This document shows positions 33,232 to 41,942 of a DNA stretch of 48,661 nucleotides, in pieces (positions within the stretch are counted from its first letter, which is position 1; each line of letters begins with the position of its first letter). This stretch comes from Syntrophomonas sp. UBA5432 (GTDB taxonomy: Bacteria; Bacillota; Syntrophomonadia; Syntrophomonadales; Syntrophomonadaceae), in NCBI GenBank assembly GCA_002424365.1, contig DIRQ01000037.1, positions 1-48,661 on the forward strand, in the 5' to 3' direction. The notes beneath the pieces are model-generated. The model was not told the DNA's origin. It saw nothing but the letters and a program-made list of their open reading frames with translations, and did no database searches. The translations under genes and the position numbers were made by a program.

Positions 33232-33996
33232 ATGGGACAGAGCATGAACAATGATAACCGGAAAATTGAAGATTTAAGTCAGGAGGAGCTGGCCCGTTTT
33301 ATTATCCATATGGGTCATCGTATGGCCGTACATCATACCTTATGGTTTAGGGAAATAGAACACCAGTTAGGCATGGAACGGGCATTAGATTTGTTGGAAG
33401 AGGTAGAGGGAAATATTAATAAGATTCAAATGGACCGTCTGGGGAAGACTTTAGGTTTCGAAGTAAAGGATGGAATTCCTGAACCGCTGCTAAAATTACC
33501 GCGGGAAAAGCTGGTGGAGTTAACCGGGGAGATAGGTAAGAATTGGCTGGCTATGGATGGTCTGTGGTTTCAAGCGGTGGAGAAGGTTTATGGTATGAAT
33601 GACGCCAAGCGTTGCAATGATTCTTGCTGGGGGCGTTATTCGCAGGTTGAAGCTCGGTTGATTAAGAAATTCCTTGGTCTTCCTAAAAAAGCCGGTATTG
33701 ATGGATTAAAGCGAGCCCTGGCCTTTCGCATGTACGCTCAGATAAATGTACAGTCTATTATTGAAGAAAGTCCCAACAGCATTATATTCCAAATGAATGA
33801 TTGTCGGGTACAATCGGCCCGTAAGCGCAAAGGATTGGCAGATTATCCGTGCAAATCAGCAGGTTTGGTGGAGTACAGCCGTTTTGCCTGGACCATAGAT
33901 GAACGTATCCGTACTGAATGTGTTGGCTGTCCGCCCGACGAGCATCCTGATGATTGGTTTTGCGCCTGGCGTTTTGTCCTGGAGGAAGACAATTAA
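33232..33996 (+). CDS. Conserved protein of unknown function, tied to the IOR cluster
   Basis: A protein of 254 residues; start ATG 33232, seven bases after GGGGAGG (33218-33224). It has no membrane segment or signal. The sequence is rich in Trp, His and Arg, with HRMAVHHTLWFREIE near the N-terminus. Cysteines are clustered as CNDSCWGRYSQVE (middle) and ECVGCPPDEHPDDWFCAW (C-terminus), which could bind a metal. I recall similar uncharacterised proteins (a DUF of about 250 residues) in anaerobes near aromatic-acid genes, but I cannot name a function. The position after the IclR gene suggests membership of the same regulon. It ends at a strong terminator. Confidence 0.75.
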   Translation: MGQSMNNDNRKIEDLSQEELARFIIHMGHRMAVHHTLWFREIEHQLGMERALDLLEEVEGNINKIQMDRLGKTLGFEVKDGIPEPLLKLPREKLVELTGEIGKNWLAMDGLWFQAVEKVYGMNDAKRCNDSCWGRYSQVEARLIKKFLGLPKKAGIDGLKRALAFRMYAQINVQSIIEESPNSIIFQMNDCRVQSARKRKGLADYPCKSAGLVEYSRFAWTIDERIRTECVGCPPDEHPDDWFCAWRFVLEEDN

Positions 33997-34006
33997 ACTT
34001 AAATTA

Positions 34007-34041
34007 AAAGCGGTATTTGGTTCTAAACCAAATACCGCTTT
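34007..34041. terminator. Bidirectional terminator between convergent genes
   Basis: A perfect 16-bp stem, AAAGCGGTATTTGGTT (34007-34022) / AACCAAATACCGCTTT (34026-34041), has a 3-base loop, and A/T runs on both sides. It separates the plus-strand gene ending at 33996 from the minus-strand hydrolase ending at 34109. Confidence 0.9.
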
Positions 34042-34108
34042 ATTGGTCAGGCCGTATGAATTTTAGCCACAATAAAGGGATTTGAACTCTAATGTCCTTC
34101 TTTTTAGC

Positions 34109-35200
34109 TTATTTCCCAATAGAAAACCGATATACTTTATCATAATTCTTTCCAATAGCCAAATCTACACATTTCTGGTTGTTATTATACACTGCACTCC
34201 ACTGGGTATTGTATATAATTCCCGTTTTTTCATCGGGTTCGTCAATCATTCGGGCTGCTTCTAACAGGTTCATTCCGTATTCTGCAGTTATTACCCCACC
34301 TTTTTCCTTTAAACCATTCATCACAATATTATAACGCTCCTGGCCAACTCCGAAGTTGTACTTTTCACCAGGTGTCTGAAAAAAGTTGGTACAAACCTGA
34401 TAGGTAGCTTCCGGTTTTAAAACCTGCATTTCATTATTTACATATTCAATAATTGCACTGTTTCCCGCTGCATCGGTTATTTGATAGTGGAAACAGCTGC
34501 TTGCAGAATCATGCATATCGTATTCCTTAAGCATGGCAACAGCTTCATCTACCGTAGCTGCTTTGTCCAATAACATTCTAATAGCCGTAGTGCTGTTAAT
34601 GTTTATTTTTCCAGTTTCTTGCATGGTAGGCGGTGTGTCGGGCAGTAATAATACACCAACGGCCAGCCCTTTTTCATTTATTCCGTCTAATGGTACATAT
34701 GGTGCCGCCAGGGCAAGAATTTTATCAAAAAACTGGTCCGGCAAATAATCATCGTTGTAGCCCAAAAAAGCTAGATTGACCATAGATATACTTTCATATC
34801 CATTATCCGGTTTAGTATGAATCAGCACTGCTGGCGAATAATCCATGTCAAAGTTTCTTCCGAAAATAAATTCTCCCCTTGGTGTAACTGCATTAAAAGT
34901 AGTACAGCTCAATTTAGGTCCGGTGATTGTAATCGGAAGCCCCTTTAAAAGTTTCCTGGCTACAAATGCAATTAATTCTTCATCATTGCTGGCGCCCACC
35001 TCTAAGAATTCATCAAATCCATAGTCTCCTGCATATTCCATAGTATAAACCCCATAATCATCAACTTTTTCAATACTGTTGACGGTCTTGATTTCGCTTC
35101 GAAATAAAAACCCCACTCCAGCTGTAAGAAGAATTACAATGGCTAAAATGTAAAGCGGTATCTTCTTCCGTAGCATGTTTTTTCTCTGTTTTGTATCCAT
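34109..35200 (-). CDS. Membrane-anchored Ntn hydrolase (choloylglycine/penicillin V acylase-like)
   Basis: A protein of 363 residues. A basic N-terminus and one helix (about 14-33) anchor it outside the membrane. The Ntn-hydrolase fold begins at Cys99 in the motif LSCTTFNAVTPRG, followed by FGRNFDMDYSP, as in bile-salt hydrolase and penicillin acylases. Later motifs include DGINEKGLAVG and the conserved Asn-Thr region (IIYNTQWSAVYN). In characterised members the catalytic Cys becomes the N-terminus, so cleavage before Cys99 would be required. Substrates in the family are amides of bile acids, penicillins or acyl-homoserine lactones; none can be chosen here. It is monocistronic. The translated start has no obvious partner genes. 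Confidence 0.85.
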   Translation of the reverse strand: MDTKQRKNMLRKKIPLYILAIVILLTAGVGFLFRSEIKTVNSIEKVDDYGVYTMEYAGDYGFDEFLEVGASNDEELIAFVARKLLKGLPITITGPKLSCTTFNAVTPRGEFIFGRNFDMDYSPAVLIHTKPDNGYESISMVNLAFLGYNDDYLPDQFFDKILALAAPYVPLDGINEKGLAVGVLLLPDTPPTMQETGKININSTTAIRMLLDKAATVDEAVAMLKEYDMHDSASSCFHYQITDAAGNSAIIEYVNNEMQVLKPEATYQVCTNFFQTPGEKYNFGVGQERYNIVMNGLKEKGGVITAEYGMNLLEAARMIDEPDEKTGIIYNTQWSAVYNNNQKCVDLAIGKNYDKVYRFSIGK

Positions 35201-35381
35201 TTTTTAGCTCCCCCTCTAATTAAGAACATACCTCATTCTAGACCATATGACAAAATAATGAAATATACTTATTTATTATCAATTATTTTTACAGAAAAGA
35301 TTACCTTTCTTGCAAGCAAAATACCTAAAATGGTGTATTATAGACAAAGAAACCAGCTAATTGAAGGAGTAATATTACATA

Positions 35382-38075
35382 ATGTCGAAACTTACCAGAA
35401 TTAAAAATCTAAAGGGTGATAACATGCAAAATAAACCCCCGGTCTTATTGCTGTTTATCCTGTTAAATCTATTTTTCTTCTCATTCCTACTCGATACCAC
35501 CGCAACTACTGGCATCATAAACACTGATAACGTAAACATTCGTTCCGGTCCCGATATTACTTATGGTGCTTTAGGCAGCTTGCAGCAGGGCAACCAGGTA
35601 GAAATCCTGGGTAGTGAAAACAACTGGTATCAGATAAAAACTGAGCAGTTTAATGGTTGGGTACGTAACGACCTTATTAATATGCAAAAAGAATATCAGG
35701 TACAAGTAAGCGCCAACGAGGTAAATTTGCGCTCTGGTCCAGGTATTAATTATGATATTGTCGGCTCGATCAACCAGGGAGAAATACTTACTTTGCTGGA
35801 TATTACCGGTGACTGGTATAAGGTTAGAACCCCGGCTGGTTTACAGGCGTATATAAAGGCTGAATTCGCTGAAACAACTGAAAAGGCAACTGTTGTTAAT
35901 ACTCCTGCAGCTGTTCCTGGCCAGCTAGCTTCCTCTGTCTTGACATCTATTAACCAGGTAGAAGTTATCTCAGGTAATGTCTACCTGCGCAGCGGTCCGG
36001 GCAGTAACTTCGATCAAATAGGGAGCGTTTCTGAAGGCGATATTCTTTCCGTATTAGGTCAGGAGGGTGATTGGTACAAAATAAGGAAGAGCGATGGCAG
36101 CAGTGCTTATATAGCCGGATGGTTGGTTCAGTCCAGTAATGCTTCAGTTCCCGCCCTGGCAAAACCTATAAGTAACCCTACCACTTTTCCCACCCCGGTA
36201 ACACCTAGCAGTAACCCTACCGGTGTACCACAAGTAATACTTGACGGGCGGCAATTAACCTTTGAAGTACCTCCGGTTATCGAAAATGGGCGTACTTTGG
36301 TACCTCTTAGAGCAATATTTGAGGCCATAGGAGCCAGTGTAAACTGGGATAACAAAACTCGTACCGTTACTTCGGTCAAGGGGAATACCACGGTAGTTTT
36401 ATCTATTGGCTCTACTCGCCCAATGGTAAACGGGCAGGTATGGCCCCTGGAGGTACCGGCTAAGATTAAAAACGACCGTACTCTGGCTCCTTTGCGCTTT
36501 GTGGGTGAAGCCTTTGGCGGCAAAGTTGATTGGAATGATAGTACCCGCATTATAACTATAACCACCCCTACCACCAGCAGTAGTAGCCGTGCCAGTATCC
36601 TGGTAATAAAAGGTAACAACACTAATCTGCGCAGTGGCCCTGCTACCAGCTATGATACCGTTGACAGCGTAAACCAAGGCGAAAAGCTGACGATTTTGAC
36701 TGAAAGAGATGGCTGGTACCAGGTTAGCCGCGGTGGGCGTACTGCCTGGGTAGCAGGTTGGGTAGTTGATGTGGACGGGGAAGGGAATGAACCCTTACCC
36801 TCAGAAGAGCCCACCGAAGAGCCGAAACCAGCAATCCCATCAAAATCTGAAAAACCCGGTCCGGGTGTAATGTGGTTATCGCTTAATACAGACGAAAATG
36901 GTTTACAAATAGTTATGGAATCTGGCGCCAGACTGGATGCAGATATCAGGGAGAGCAGCGGTAAGGTAATCTATGAGTTTAAAGACTGTCAGATTGAGGG
37001 ACTTAATCTGGTTAAGCAATCCCTGGATAGTGGTGAAATCAAGGGTAAAGCCAGGAATGTAGGAGATAATGCTACAGTAGAAATAGAGTTCCCCTATAAC
37101 GTCCAGTACCAGACTGCCAGCGAAGAAGGCGGTAAACGGGAAGTATTCATCATTCCTAACGCTATCTGGGATGTACAGCGTAAAAGCGTTGGCAGCAGCG
37201 GTGAGCGCCTGGTTATAAAGACCCTTACCCCGGTTCAATATAGCAGAAGTAAGAGCGGAGATGTCATTGAAATTAGACTACCAGGCGTCCTCCAGGGCAG
37301 AGCCCAGGACGATTACCGGTATAACGGCCCCCTAATAAAGAATGTAACCTTTGAAGAGGAGATGAGGGGGGGGGACCGCACTACCATAATAAGGATTACC
37401 ACCGATAGCGACCTGGGTAAATATACGGTAGGACAGAGTACTGATGGTCGTGATCTCAATATACTGCTGGTAGACCAGGGGCAAATCAAGGCTCGGCGTG
37501 ATAATTTGGTTGTTTTGGATCCTGGTCATGGGGGGAAGGATACCGGAACCCGCGGAGCTCATATCAATGAAAAAGATGTAAATTTAAAAATAGCACTAAA
37601 AGCCGGCGAATTATTGAGGCAAAAAGGTATCGAGGTGGAATATACCCGTGCTACTGATATATACCTGGAACTAACAAAAGATCGCGATGAGATCAGTGAA
37701 ATTGCCAACCGACTTAATCCGGGGCTGTTTGTTTCCATACATGCTAACGGTGTTCCAGGAAACTCTGCTGCGCAGGGTACTGAGACCTATTATTATGCTC
37801 CTGTTGATAATGATTTGCTCTTCCTGCAGTATGAAGAAAGAAAATCCCTGGCCGAAAACCTGCAGCGCCAGCTAGTAGCTAAACTTAAACGCCCTAACCG
37901 GGGAGTAAAACAAAATTCCTATTGGGTTTTAAAAAACACCACCATGCCTTCTGCTCTGGTAGAGGTAGCTTTCCTCAGCAACCCTGAGGAAGAAAGTCTC
38001 TTGCAACAGGAGTATTTCCTGGATTTGGCTGCTCAGGCCATAGCTGAAGGGATAGCAGCGTATATGGGAAAATAA
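35382..38075 (+). CDS. Multidomain secreted N-acetylmuramoyl-L-alanine amidase
   Basis: A protein of up to 897 residues. A signal peptide is followed by three SH3b domains (about 45-100, 105-165 and 195-250). Next is a copper-amine-oxidase N-terminal-like domain (about 283-393, VPLRAIFEAIGASV and LAPLRFVGEAFGG), a fourth SH3b (about 406-463), a Pro/Glu linker, AMIN-type domains (about 490-700), and a C-terminal Amidase_3 (about 705-897). The zinc ligands are present: LDPGHGGKDTG, NEKDVNL and SIHANG; the catalytic Glu is in LVEVAFLSNPEE. It would cleave stem peptides from peptidoglycan. ATG 35382 and ATG 35424 are both possible starts; the second gives a cleaner signal peptide. Confidence 0.94.
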   Translation: MSKLTRIKNLKGDNMQNKPPVLLLFILLNLFFFSFLLDTTATTGIINTDNVNIRSGPDITYGALGSLQQGNQVEILGSENNWYQIKTEQFNGWVRNDLINMQKEYQVQVSANEVNLRSGPGINYDIVGSINQGEILTLLDITGDWYKVRTPAGLQAYIKAEFAETTEKATVVNTPAAVPGQLASSVLTSINQVEVISGNVYLRSGPGSNFDQIGSVSEGDILSVLGQEGDWYKIRKSDGSSAYIAGWLVQSSNASVPALAKPISNPTTFPTPVTPSSNPTGVPQVILDGRQLTFEVPPVIENGRTLVPLRAIFEAIGASVNWDNKTRTVTSVKGNTTVVLSIGSTRPMVNGQVWPLEVPAKIKNDRTLAPLRFVGEAFGGKVDWNDSTRIITITTPTTSSSSRASILVIKGNNTNLRSGPATSYDTVDSVNQGEKLTILTERDGWYQVSRGGRTAWVAGWVVDVDGEGNEPLPSEEPTEEPKPAIPSKSEKPGPGVMWLSLNTDENGLQIVMESGARLDADIRESSGKVIYEFKDCQIEGLNLVKQSLDSGEIKGKARNVGDNATVEIEFPYNVQYQTASEEGGKREVFIIPNAIWDVQRKSVGSSGERLVIKTLTPVQYSRSKSGDVIEIRLPGVLQGRAQDDYRYNGPLIKNVTFEEEMRGGDRTTIIRITTDSDLGKYTVGQSTDGRDLNILLVDQGQIKARRDNLVVLDPGHGGKDTGTRGAHINEKDVNLKIALKAGELLRQKGIEVEYTRATDIYLELTKDRDEISEIANRLNPGLFVSIHANGVPGNSAAQGTETYYYAPVDNDLLFLQYEERKSLAENLQRQLVAKLKRPNRGVKQNSYWVLKNTTMPSALVEVAFLSNPEEESLLQQEYFLDLAAQAIAEGIAAYMGK

Positions 38076-38125
38076 TTAGAAACTTACCAGACTGTTTTTT
38101 GATGTAAGGCAGGTGATAAGAAAAA

Positions 38126-38278
38126 ATGAATATTGGCATTTGCATTATAATATTGTTTAGAATTGTTATTATCGCTGTTCCCGTAATATTCATAATATGG
38201 CTGGTTAGAACGATGGGCCGGATTGAAAAAAGTTTGGGCAGAATAGAAGCCAAACTGGAACAGCTGCAGCAAAGGTAA
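38126..38278 (+). CDS. Small single-pass membrane protein (50 residues)
   Basis: A short gene from ATG 38126 to TAA 38276-38278, preceded by a GGCAGGTGA site about ten bases upstream. The product has one strong hydrophobic helix (about 5-26: CIIILF, IVIIAVPVIFIIWLV) and then a basic, amphipathic tail (GRIEKSLGRIEAKLEQLQQR) with heptad leucine/isoleucine spacing that suggests a coiled coil. It lies 50 bases after the amidase and before rodA, so it may be an envelope protein in the same set. No family is recognised. Confidence 0.65.
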   Translation: MNIGICIIILFRIVIIAVPVIFIIWLVRTMGRIEKSLGRIEAKLEQLQQR

Positions 38279-38303
38279 CCCCTCACTCCTCACTATTGTA
38301 AGC

Positions 38304-38333
38304 TGGACACTTTATTTTCGTAAGCTTTATAAT
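38304..38333 (+). promoter_or_regulatory. Promoter of rodA
   Basis: TGGACA (38304-38309), 18 bases, then TATAAT (38328-38333). The -10 box overlaps an in-frame ATG (38332), which supports the later TTG start of rodA. Transcription would start near 38340, leaving a leader of only about 13 bases with the ribosome-binding site at its 5' end. A direct repeat GTAAGCT (38298-38304 and 38320-38326) brackets the spacer. Confidence 0.6.
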
Positions 38334-38352
38334 GGACAGGGAGGTAAGAGAA

Positions 38353-39489
38353 TTGGAAATAAAGCGTCTTAAGTTTATAGATAAAACCTATGTCATAACC
38401 CTCTTAATTCTTCTGGTTTGTGGTCTGGTAGTTTTGGCCAGTGCCAGTAGCAGCATTTCCAGCGATCCCTATTTTTACTTAAAAAAACAGATTGTTTCTA
38501 TAGCTCTAGGTTTTGTGGCTATTATTATTATCCTGCGCTATGAGTATATAGAGCTGAGTAGATATAGCTGGTTTTTATATGGATTTTCTATTATCTTGCT
38601 AGTTTTAGTACTGGTATTTGGTGAAGAAGTTCGGGGAACTACCGGTTGGATTAGTTTTGGCCCCCTACCTGCGGTGCAGCCGGCTGAGTTTACCAAAATT
38701 CTATTAATACTGGCATTTGCTGATTTTTTAAATAACCGTAAAGGAGAAATGGATACCCTGGCCCAAATGCTTCCCTGTTTTGCTTATATGGGTCTACCTT
38801 TTGTATTAATAATGATGCAGCCTGACCTGGGCACTGCACTGGTATACATAGCCATAACCCTGGTGATGATGTATGTTGCCGGAGCCAATCCCAAAATTCT
38901 TCTAACCCTGCTTTTTTCAGGGGTACTACTTACAGTATTACTCTTTTTGGCCCATGTCGAACTTGGTTTGCCCCTACCTTTGGAGGATTACCAGATAAAG
39001 CGCCTGGTAGTATTTCTAGATCCCTATAACGATGGGCAGGGGGGGCGAGGACCAGGATGGAACACTATCCAGTCACTAGTAGCTATTGGTTCCGGTGGGC
39101 TTGCTGGCAAGGGTTTGTTTAATGGTACCCAGGTACAATTAAACTTTTTACCCGAGCACCATACTGACTTTATATATGCGGTTATAGGGGAAGAACTGGG
39201 ATTTTTAGGCGCAGCCTTCGTTATTATACTCTACGGAATTTTGATATTAAGGGCTATTAACATTAGCTATAATGCTAAAGAGCTTTATGGCACTCTGGTG
39301 GTGTTGGGTATTACCGCCATGTGGCTGTTCCATATATTCGAGAGCATTGGTATGGCAATCGGATTAATGCCGGTTACCGGAATACCACTGCCGTTTTTAA
39401 GCTATGGAGGCAGCTCCATGCTTACTAACTTAGTAGCGGTGGGCATAATTTTAAGTGTAAATATCCGGGGGCGGAAAATAGTTTTTTAG
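38353..39489 (+). CDS. rodA: Rod shape-determining protein RodA (SEDS glycosyltransferase)
   Basis: RodA polymerises peptidoglycan glycan strands for cell elongation with a class B PBP. A protein of 378 residues with about ten membrane helices. It has the SEDS hallmarks GTTGWISFG...QPAEFTKI, MQPDLGTALVY, LVVFLDPYNDGQGGRGPGWN, FLPEHHTDFIYAVIGEELG and the C-terminal GIPLPFLSYGGSSMLTN. The start is TTG 38353, eight bases after GGGAGG (38339-38344); the ATG at 38332 overlaps the promoter -10 box. In related genomes rodA is usually next to minCDE; here they lie about 23 kb apart. Confidence 0.95.
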   Translation: MEIKRLKFIDKTYVITLLILLVCGLVVLASASSSISSDPYFYLKKQIVSIALGFVAIIIILRYEYIELSRYSWFLYGFSIILLVLVLVFGEEVRGTTGWISFGPLPAVQPAEFTKILLILAFADFLNNRKGEMDTLAQMLPCFAYMGLPFVLIMMQPDLGTALVYIAITLVMMYVAGANPKILLTLLFSGVLLTVLLFLAHVELGLPLPLEDYQIKRLVVFLDPYNDGQGGRGPGWNTIQSLVAIGSGGLAGKGLFNGTQVQLNFLPEHHTDFIYAVIGEELGFLGAAFVIILYGILILRAINISYNAKELYGTLVVLGITAMWLFHIFESIGMAIGLMPVTGIPLPFLSYGGSSMLTNLVAVGIILSVNIRGRKIVF

Positions 39490-39522
39490 TTATTTAGCCA
39501 TACTATCTAAGAGGTGGTGCAG

Positions 39523-39957
39523 TTGAATAAAGATTTGAATCAAAATGCAGCGATGACTACTTTAAAGGAAAGCCTGTTGTTTATTCCTAACTTGTTAAAG
39601 CTAATTTACCGGCTATCCCAGGATGCGAATATTAGCAAAACTGACCGGGCACTTTTACTGGGGACTATAGCCTATGTACTGTCTCCCTGGGATTTTCTCC
39701 CCGATATGATACCTTTCCTGGGTCAATTAGATGATATCTTACTAATATCCCTGGTGCTAAAAAGGTTGATGGATAGCGTCAACCGAGAAACCTTGCTGTC
39801 ATATTGGGATGGAAATAAAGATTTGCTGATGCTAATGGAAGATATAATCAACCTGGCGGTAAAATTTATTCCCGAGGGAGTTTATCGTAAATTAATCAAA
39901 AAATCTCGCCCTCAGCGTTATACCGATGTGGAATACGAAGTGAAGAGTGAAGCTTAG
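39523..39957 (+). CDS. DUF1232 family membrane protein (YkvA-like)
   Basis: A protein of 144 residues. The start is TTG 39523, eight bases after the GAGG of AAGAGGTGG; two in-frame GTG codons overlap that site. The DUF1232 signature is a short hydrophobic segment with ALLLGTIAYVLSPWDFLPDMIPFLGQLDD, where the SPxDxxPD motif is diagnostic, followed by LLISLVLKRL. DUF1232 proteins have no proven function; many are small membrane proteins. It is 33 bases after rodA and probably part of the same transcript, ending at the terminator at 40020. Confidence 0.88.
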   Translation: MNKDLNQNAAMTTLKESLLFIPNLLKLIYRLSQDANISKTDRALLLGTIAYVLSPWDFLPDMIPFLGQLDDILLISLVLKRLMDSVNRETLLSYWDGNKDLLMLMEDIINLAVKFIPEGVYRKLIKKSRPQRYTDVEYEVKSEA

Positions 39958-40019
39958 TAAGAAAACAGATACGTGGAATAGACATAGATAACACTGACTC
40001 TTCGGGCACGGATTATAAC

Positions 40020-40057
40020 AAACCCTCCGGTAAACATTATGATTTCCGGAGGGTTTT
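40020..40057. terminator. Bidirectional terminator between DUF1232 and phenylacetate-CoA ligase genes
   Basis: An 11-bp stem AAACCCTCCGG / CCGGAGGGTTT has a 15-base loop with a TTTT run after it. The two flanking genes end toward each other. Just upstream, around 39980-40012, is repeat-like sequence (AACACTGACTCTTCGGGCAC). Confidence 0.8.
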
Positions 40058-40071
40058 CTGGCTTTCTTTTT

Positions 40072-41358
40072 TTAATCCAGGTTGCGCCGGTCATATACCC
40101 GCTTACTTTTCTTTTCGCTGCGGGGCAGGGTCTGATAAGGGGTAACTTCTACATCGGCGATGATATTGATTATCGCCTTAATATTATGTTTAAATTCCCA
40201 GGCTGCCCTAGGATTATGACGTTCAGGGTCTTCCTCAACCCGAATCAGAACCGAGTCCTTGCCATCTTCCCGGTCGATTATCATCTGGTATTCACTGGAT
40301 AAGCCCGGAGTCATGCGAATGACATCCTCCACCTGTCCGGGATATACATTGACCCCTTTTATTTTAACTGTATCATCACTGCGGCCCAGTATACGACCCA
40401 TCAGAGGATAGGGTAAACCACATTTACAGGGTTCGGGGTCCAAATAGGTCAGGTCACGGGTACGATAGCGCAGGAGGGGCATTCCTTCCTTGGTTAGGGT
40501 AGTAATAACTAGTTCTCCCAGTTCTCCCGGAGGTAGGATTTCTCCAGTCTGAGGGTCGATTATTTCACAATAGATATATTCCGGGAAATAATGAATGCCG
40601 CAGTGCAAATCACAGTCAATGCCGATACCGGGACCATAAATCTCCGTGAGGCCATATATATCATAACTTTCAAGGCCCAAAATTTGTTCCATGCGAGTAC
40701 GCATCTTTTCTCCCCATCGTTCCGAACCGAAAATGGCTTTGCGTAGTTTGAGCTGGTCGGCAATGCCGCGTTTTTTAGCTTCCTCGGCTAGCAATAACCC
40801 GTAGGATGCAGTACCGATTAGTACCGTGGCCTGCATATCTAATAGCATAGCCAGTTGCTTTTCGGTATTACCCGGTCCCATAGGTACGGCCATAGCCCCC
40901 AGACGTTCACAACCAGTCTGAAATCCAATACCGGCTGTCCACAGACCATAACCAGGAGTAATATGCACCCGGTCACTGCTCTTTAGTCCCACTATGCGCA
41001 TACAACGCTCCATCATTTCCGCCCAATCATCCACGTCCTTGCGGGTGTAGGGAACAATAACCGGTTTACCGGTGGTGCCGGAAGTGGAATGAATGCGGAT
41101 AATTTCCTCTTCTGGAGCAGCCATTAAAGCTAGAGCTTCTTCCTGCCGCAATTCCTCTTTTTCGGTAAAGGGCAGGTATTTAATATCATCAATAGACTTG
41201 ATGTCAGTAAAACTAATTCCGGCTTGCTCTAGCTTTTTACGGTAGAAACAGGAGTATTCCTGCAAACGCTCCATCAATCTCCTTAAAAGAATCGATTGTT
41301 TTTCCTTAAGCAATACGGGTTGGTACTCGTCTCCAATAACCTTTGCTGCCTGGCTCAT
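40072..41358 (-). CDS. paaK: Phenylacetate-CoA ligase (PaaK-like, AMP-forming)
   Basis: A protein of 428 residues, the usual length of PaaK. It activates phenylacetate or related aryl acids to the CoA thioester via an acyl-AMP. Seen: the P-loop-like HSTSGTTGKPVIVPYTRKDV (about 88-107), the adenylate motif YGLTEIYGPG, LRYRTRDLT, a CxCG zinc-like segment (PCKCGLPYP) and GRSDDTVKIKGVNVYP, with a C-terminal lysine-rich LPRSEKKSKR. It is translationally coupled to iorB copy 2 (ATGA overlap). With IOR it could interconvert aryl-acetyl-CoA and free aryl acetate, possibly in the ATP-gaining direction. Confidence 0.94.
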   Translation of the reverse strand: MSQAAKVIGDEYQPVLLKEKQSILLRRLMERLQEYSCFYRKKLEQAGISFTDIKSIDDIKYLPFTEKEELRQEEALALMAAPEEEIIRIHSTSGTTGKPVIVPYTRKDVDDWAEMMERCMRIVGLKSSDRVHITPGYGLWTAGIGFQTGCERLGAMAVPMGPGNTEKQLAMLLDMQATVLIGTASYGLLLAEEAKKRGIADQLKLRKAIFGSERWGEKMRTRMEQILGLESYDIYGLTEIYGPGIGIDCDLHCGIHYFPEYIYCEIIDPQTGEILPPGELGELVITTLTKEGMPLLRYRTRDLTYLDPEPCKCGLPYPLMGRILGRSDDTVKIKGVNVYPGQVEDVIRMTPGLSSEYQMIIDREDGKDSVLIRVEEDPERHNPRAAWEFKHNIKAIINIIADVEVTPYQTLPRSEKKSKRVYDRRNLD

Positions 41359-41942
41359 CTCGTCTCTCCCTCCACAAATTCTTTTCCCAGCTTAAAAGCG
41401 CAGGTATTTAGTTCTTGTACCCGCTCTGGTAGGCGGGCTAGAAGTTCCTCCAGCAGAATGGTTTCAGCAATATCAGGGCATAGTGCGGTAAAAGCTCCTA
41501 GCATAACCGCACTAACAGCTTTGTTACTACCGGCCTGGGCGGCCAGTTCATTAGCATTTATAAAGACTAATCCTGAAGTTTGTTCTTTTAAATAATCAAT
41601 AAGCTGTTCACTAGGGTACTTCGATATTCCCAGATATACTGTTGGGGGTACTACCATATGGGTGTTTACCAGGGCCTGGCCTCTGGCATCCAGCTTATCG
41701 ATATTACGTACGGCTTCCGCCAGTTCAAAGCCTAAGAGATAGTCAGCACAGGCCTCAGGAATCAAAGGACCATCTAGCCTGGTGCCAATTCTAACCTGCG
41801 ATACTACCGGACCTTCCCTCTGGGCCATTCCAATAATCTCCGATGTACGTACCTCATAACCTTGTTTTATAGAAGCTTCTCCCAATACTCGGGAGGTTAG
41901 TACGGTTCCCTGTCCACCAACTCCGCACATAATTATATCCAT
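41355..41942 (-). CDS. iorB: Indolepyruvate:ferredoxin oxidoreductase beta subunit (copy 2)
   Basis: A protein of 195 residues with the gamma-type 2-oxoacid oxidoreductase domain: IIMCGVGGQGTVLTSRVLGEASI, IGMAQREGPVVSQVR, and a C-terminal SAVMLGAFTALCP. It pairs with the alpha subunit that precedes it. The TAATG junction overlaps the alpha stop by one base, and its TGA overlaps the paaK ATG. It differs clearly in sequence from copy 1, so the two copies are not a recent duplication. Confidence 0.95.
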   Translation of the reverse strand: MDIIMCGVGGQGTVLTSRVLGEASIKQGYEVRTSEIIGMAQREGPVVSQVRIGTRLDGPLIPEACADYLLGFELAEAVRNIDKLDARGQALVNTHMVVPPTVYLGISKYPSEQLIDYLKEQTSGLVFINANELAAQAGSNKAVSAVMLGAFTALCPDIAETILLEELLARLPERVQELNTCAFKLGKEFVEGETR

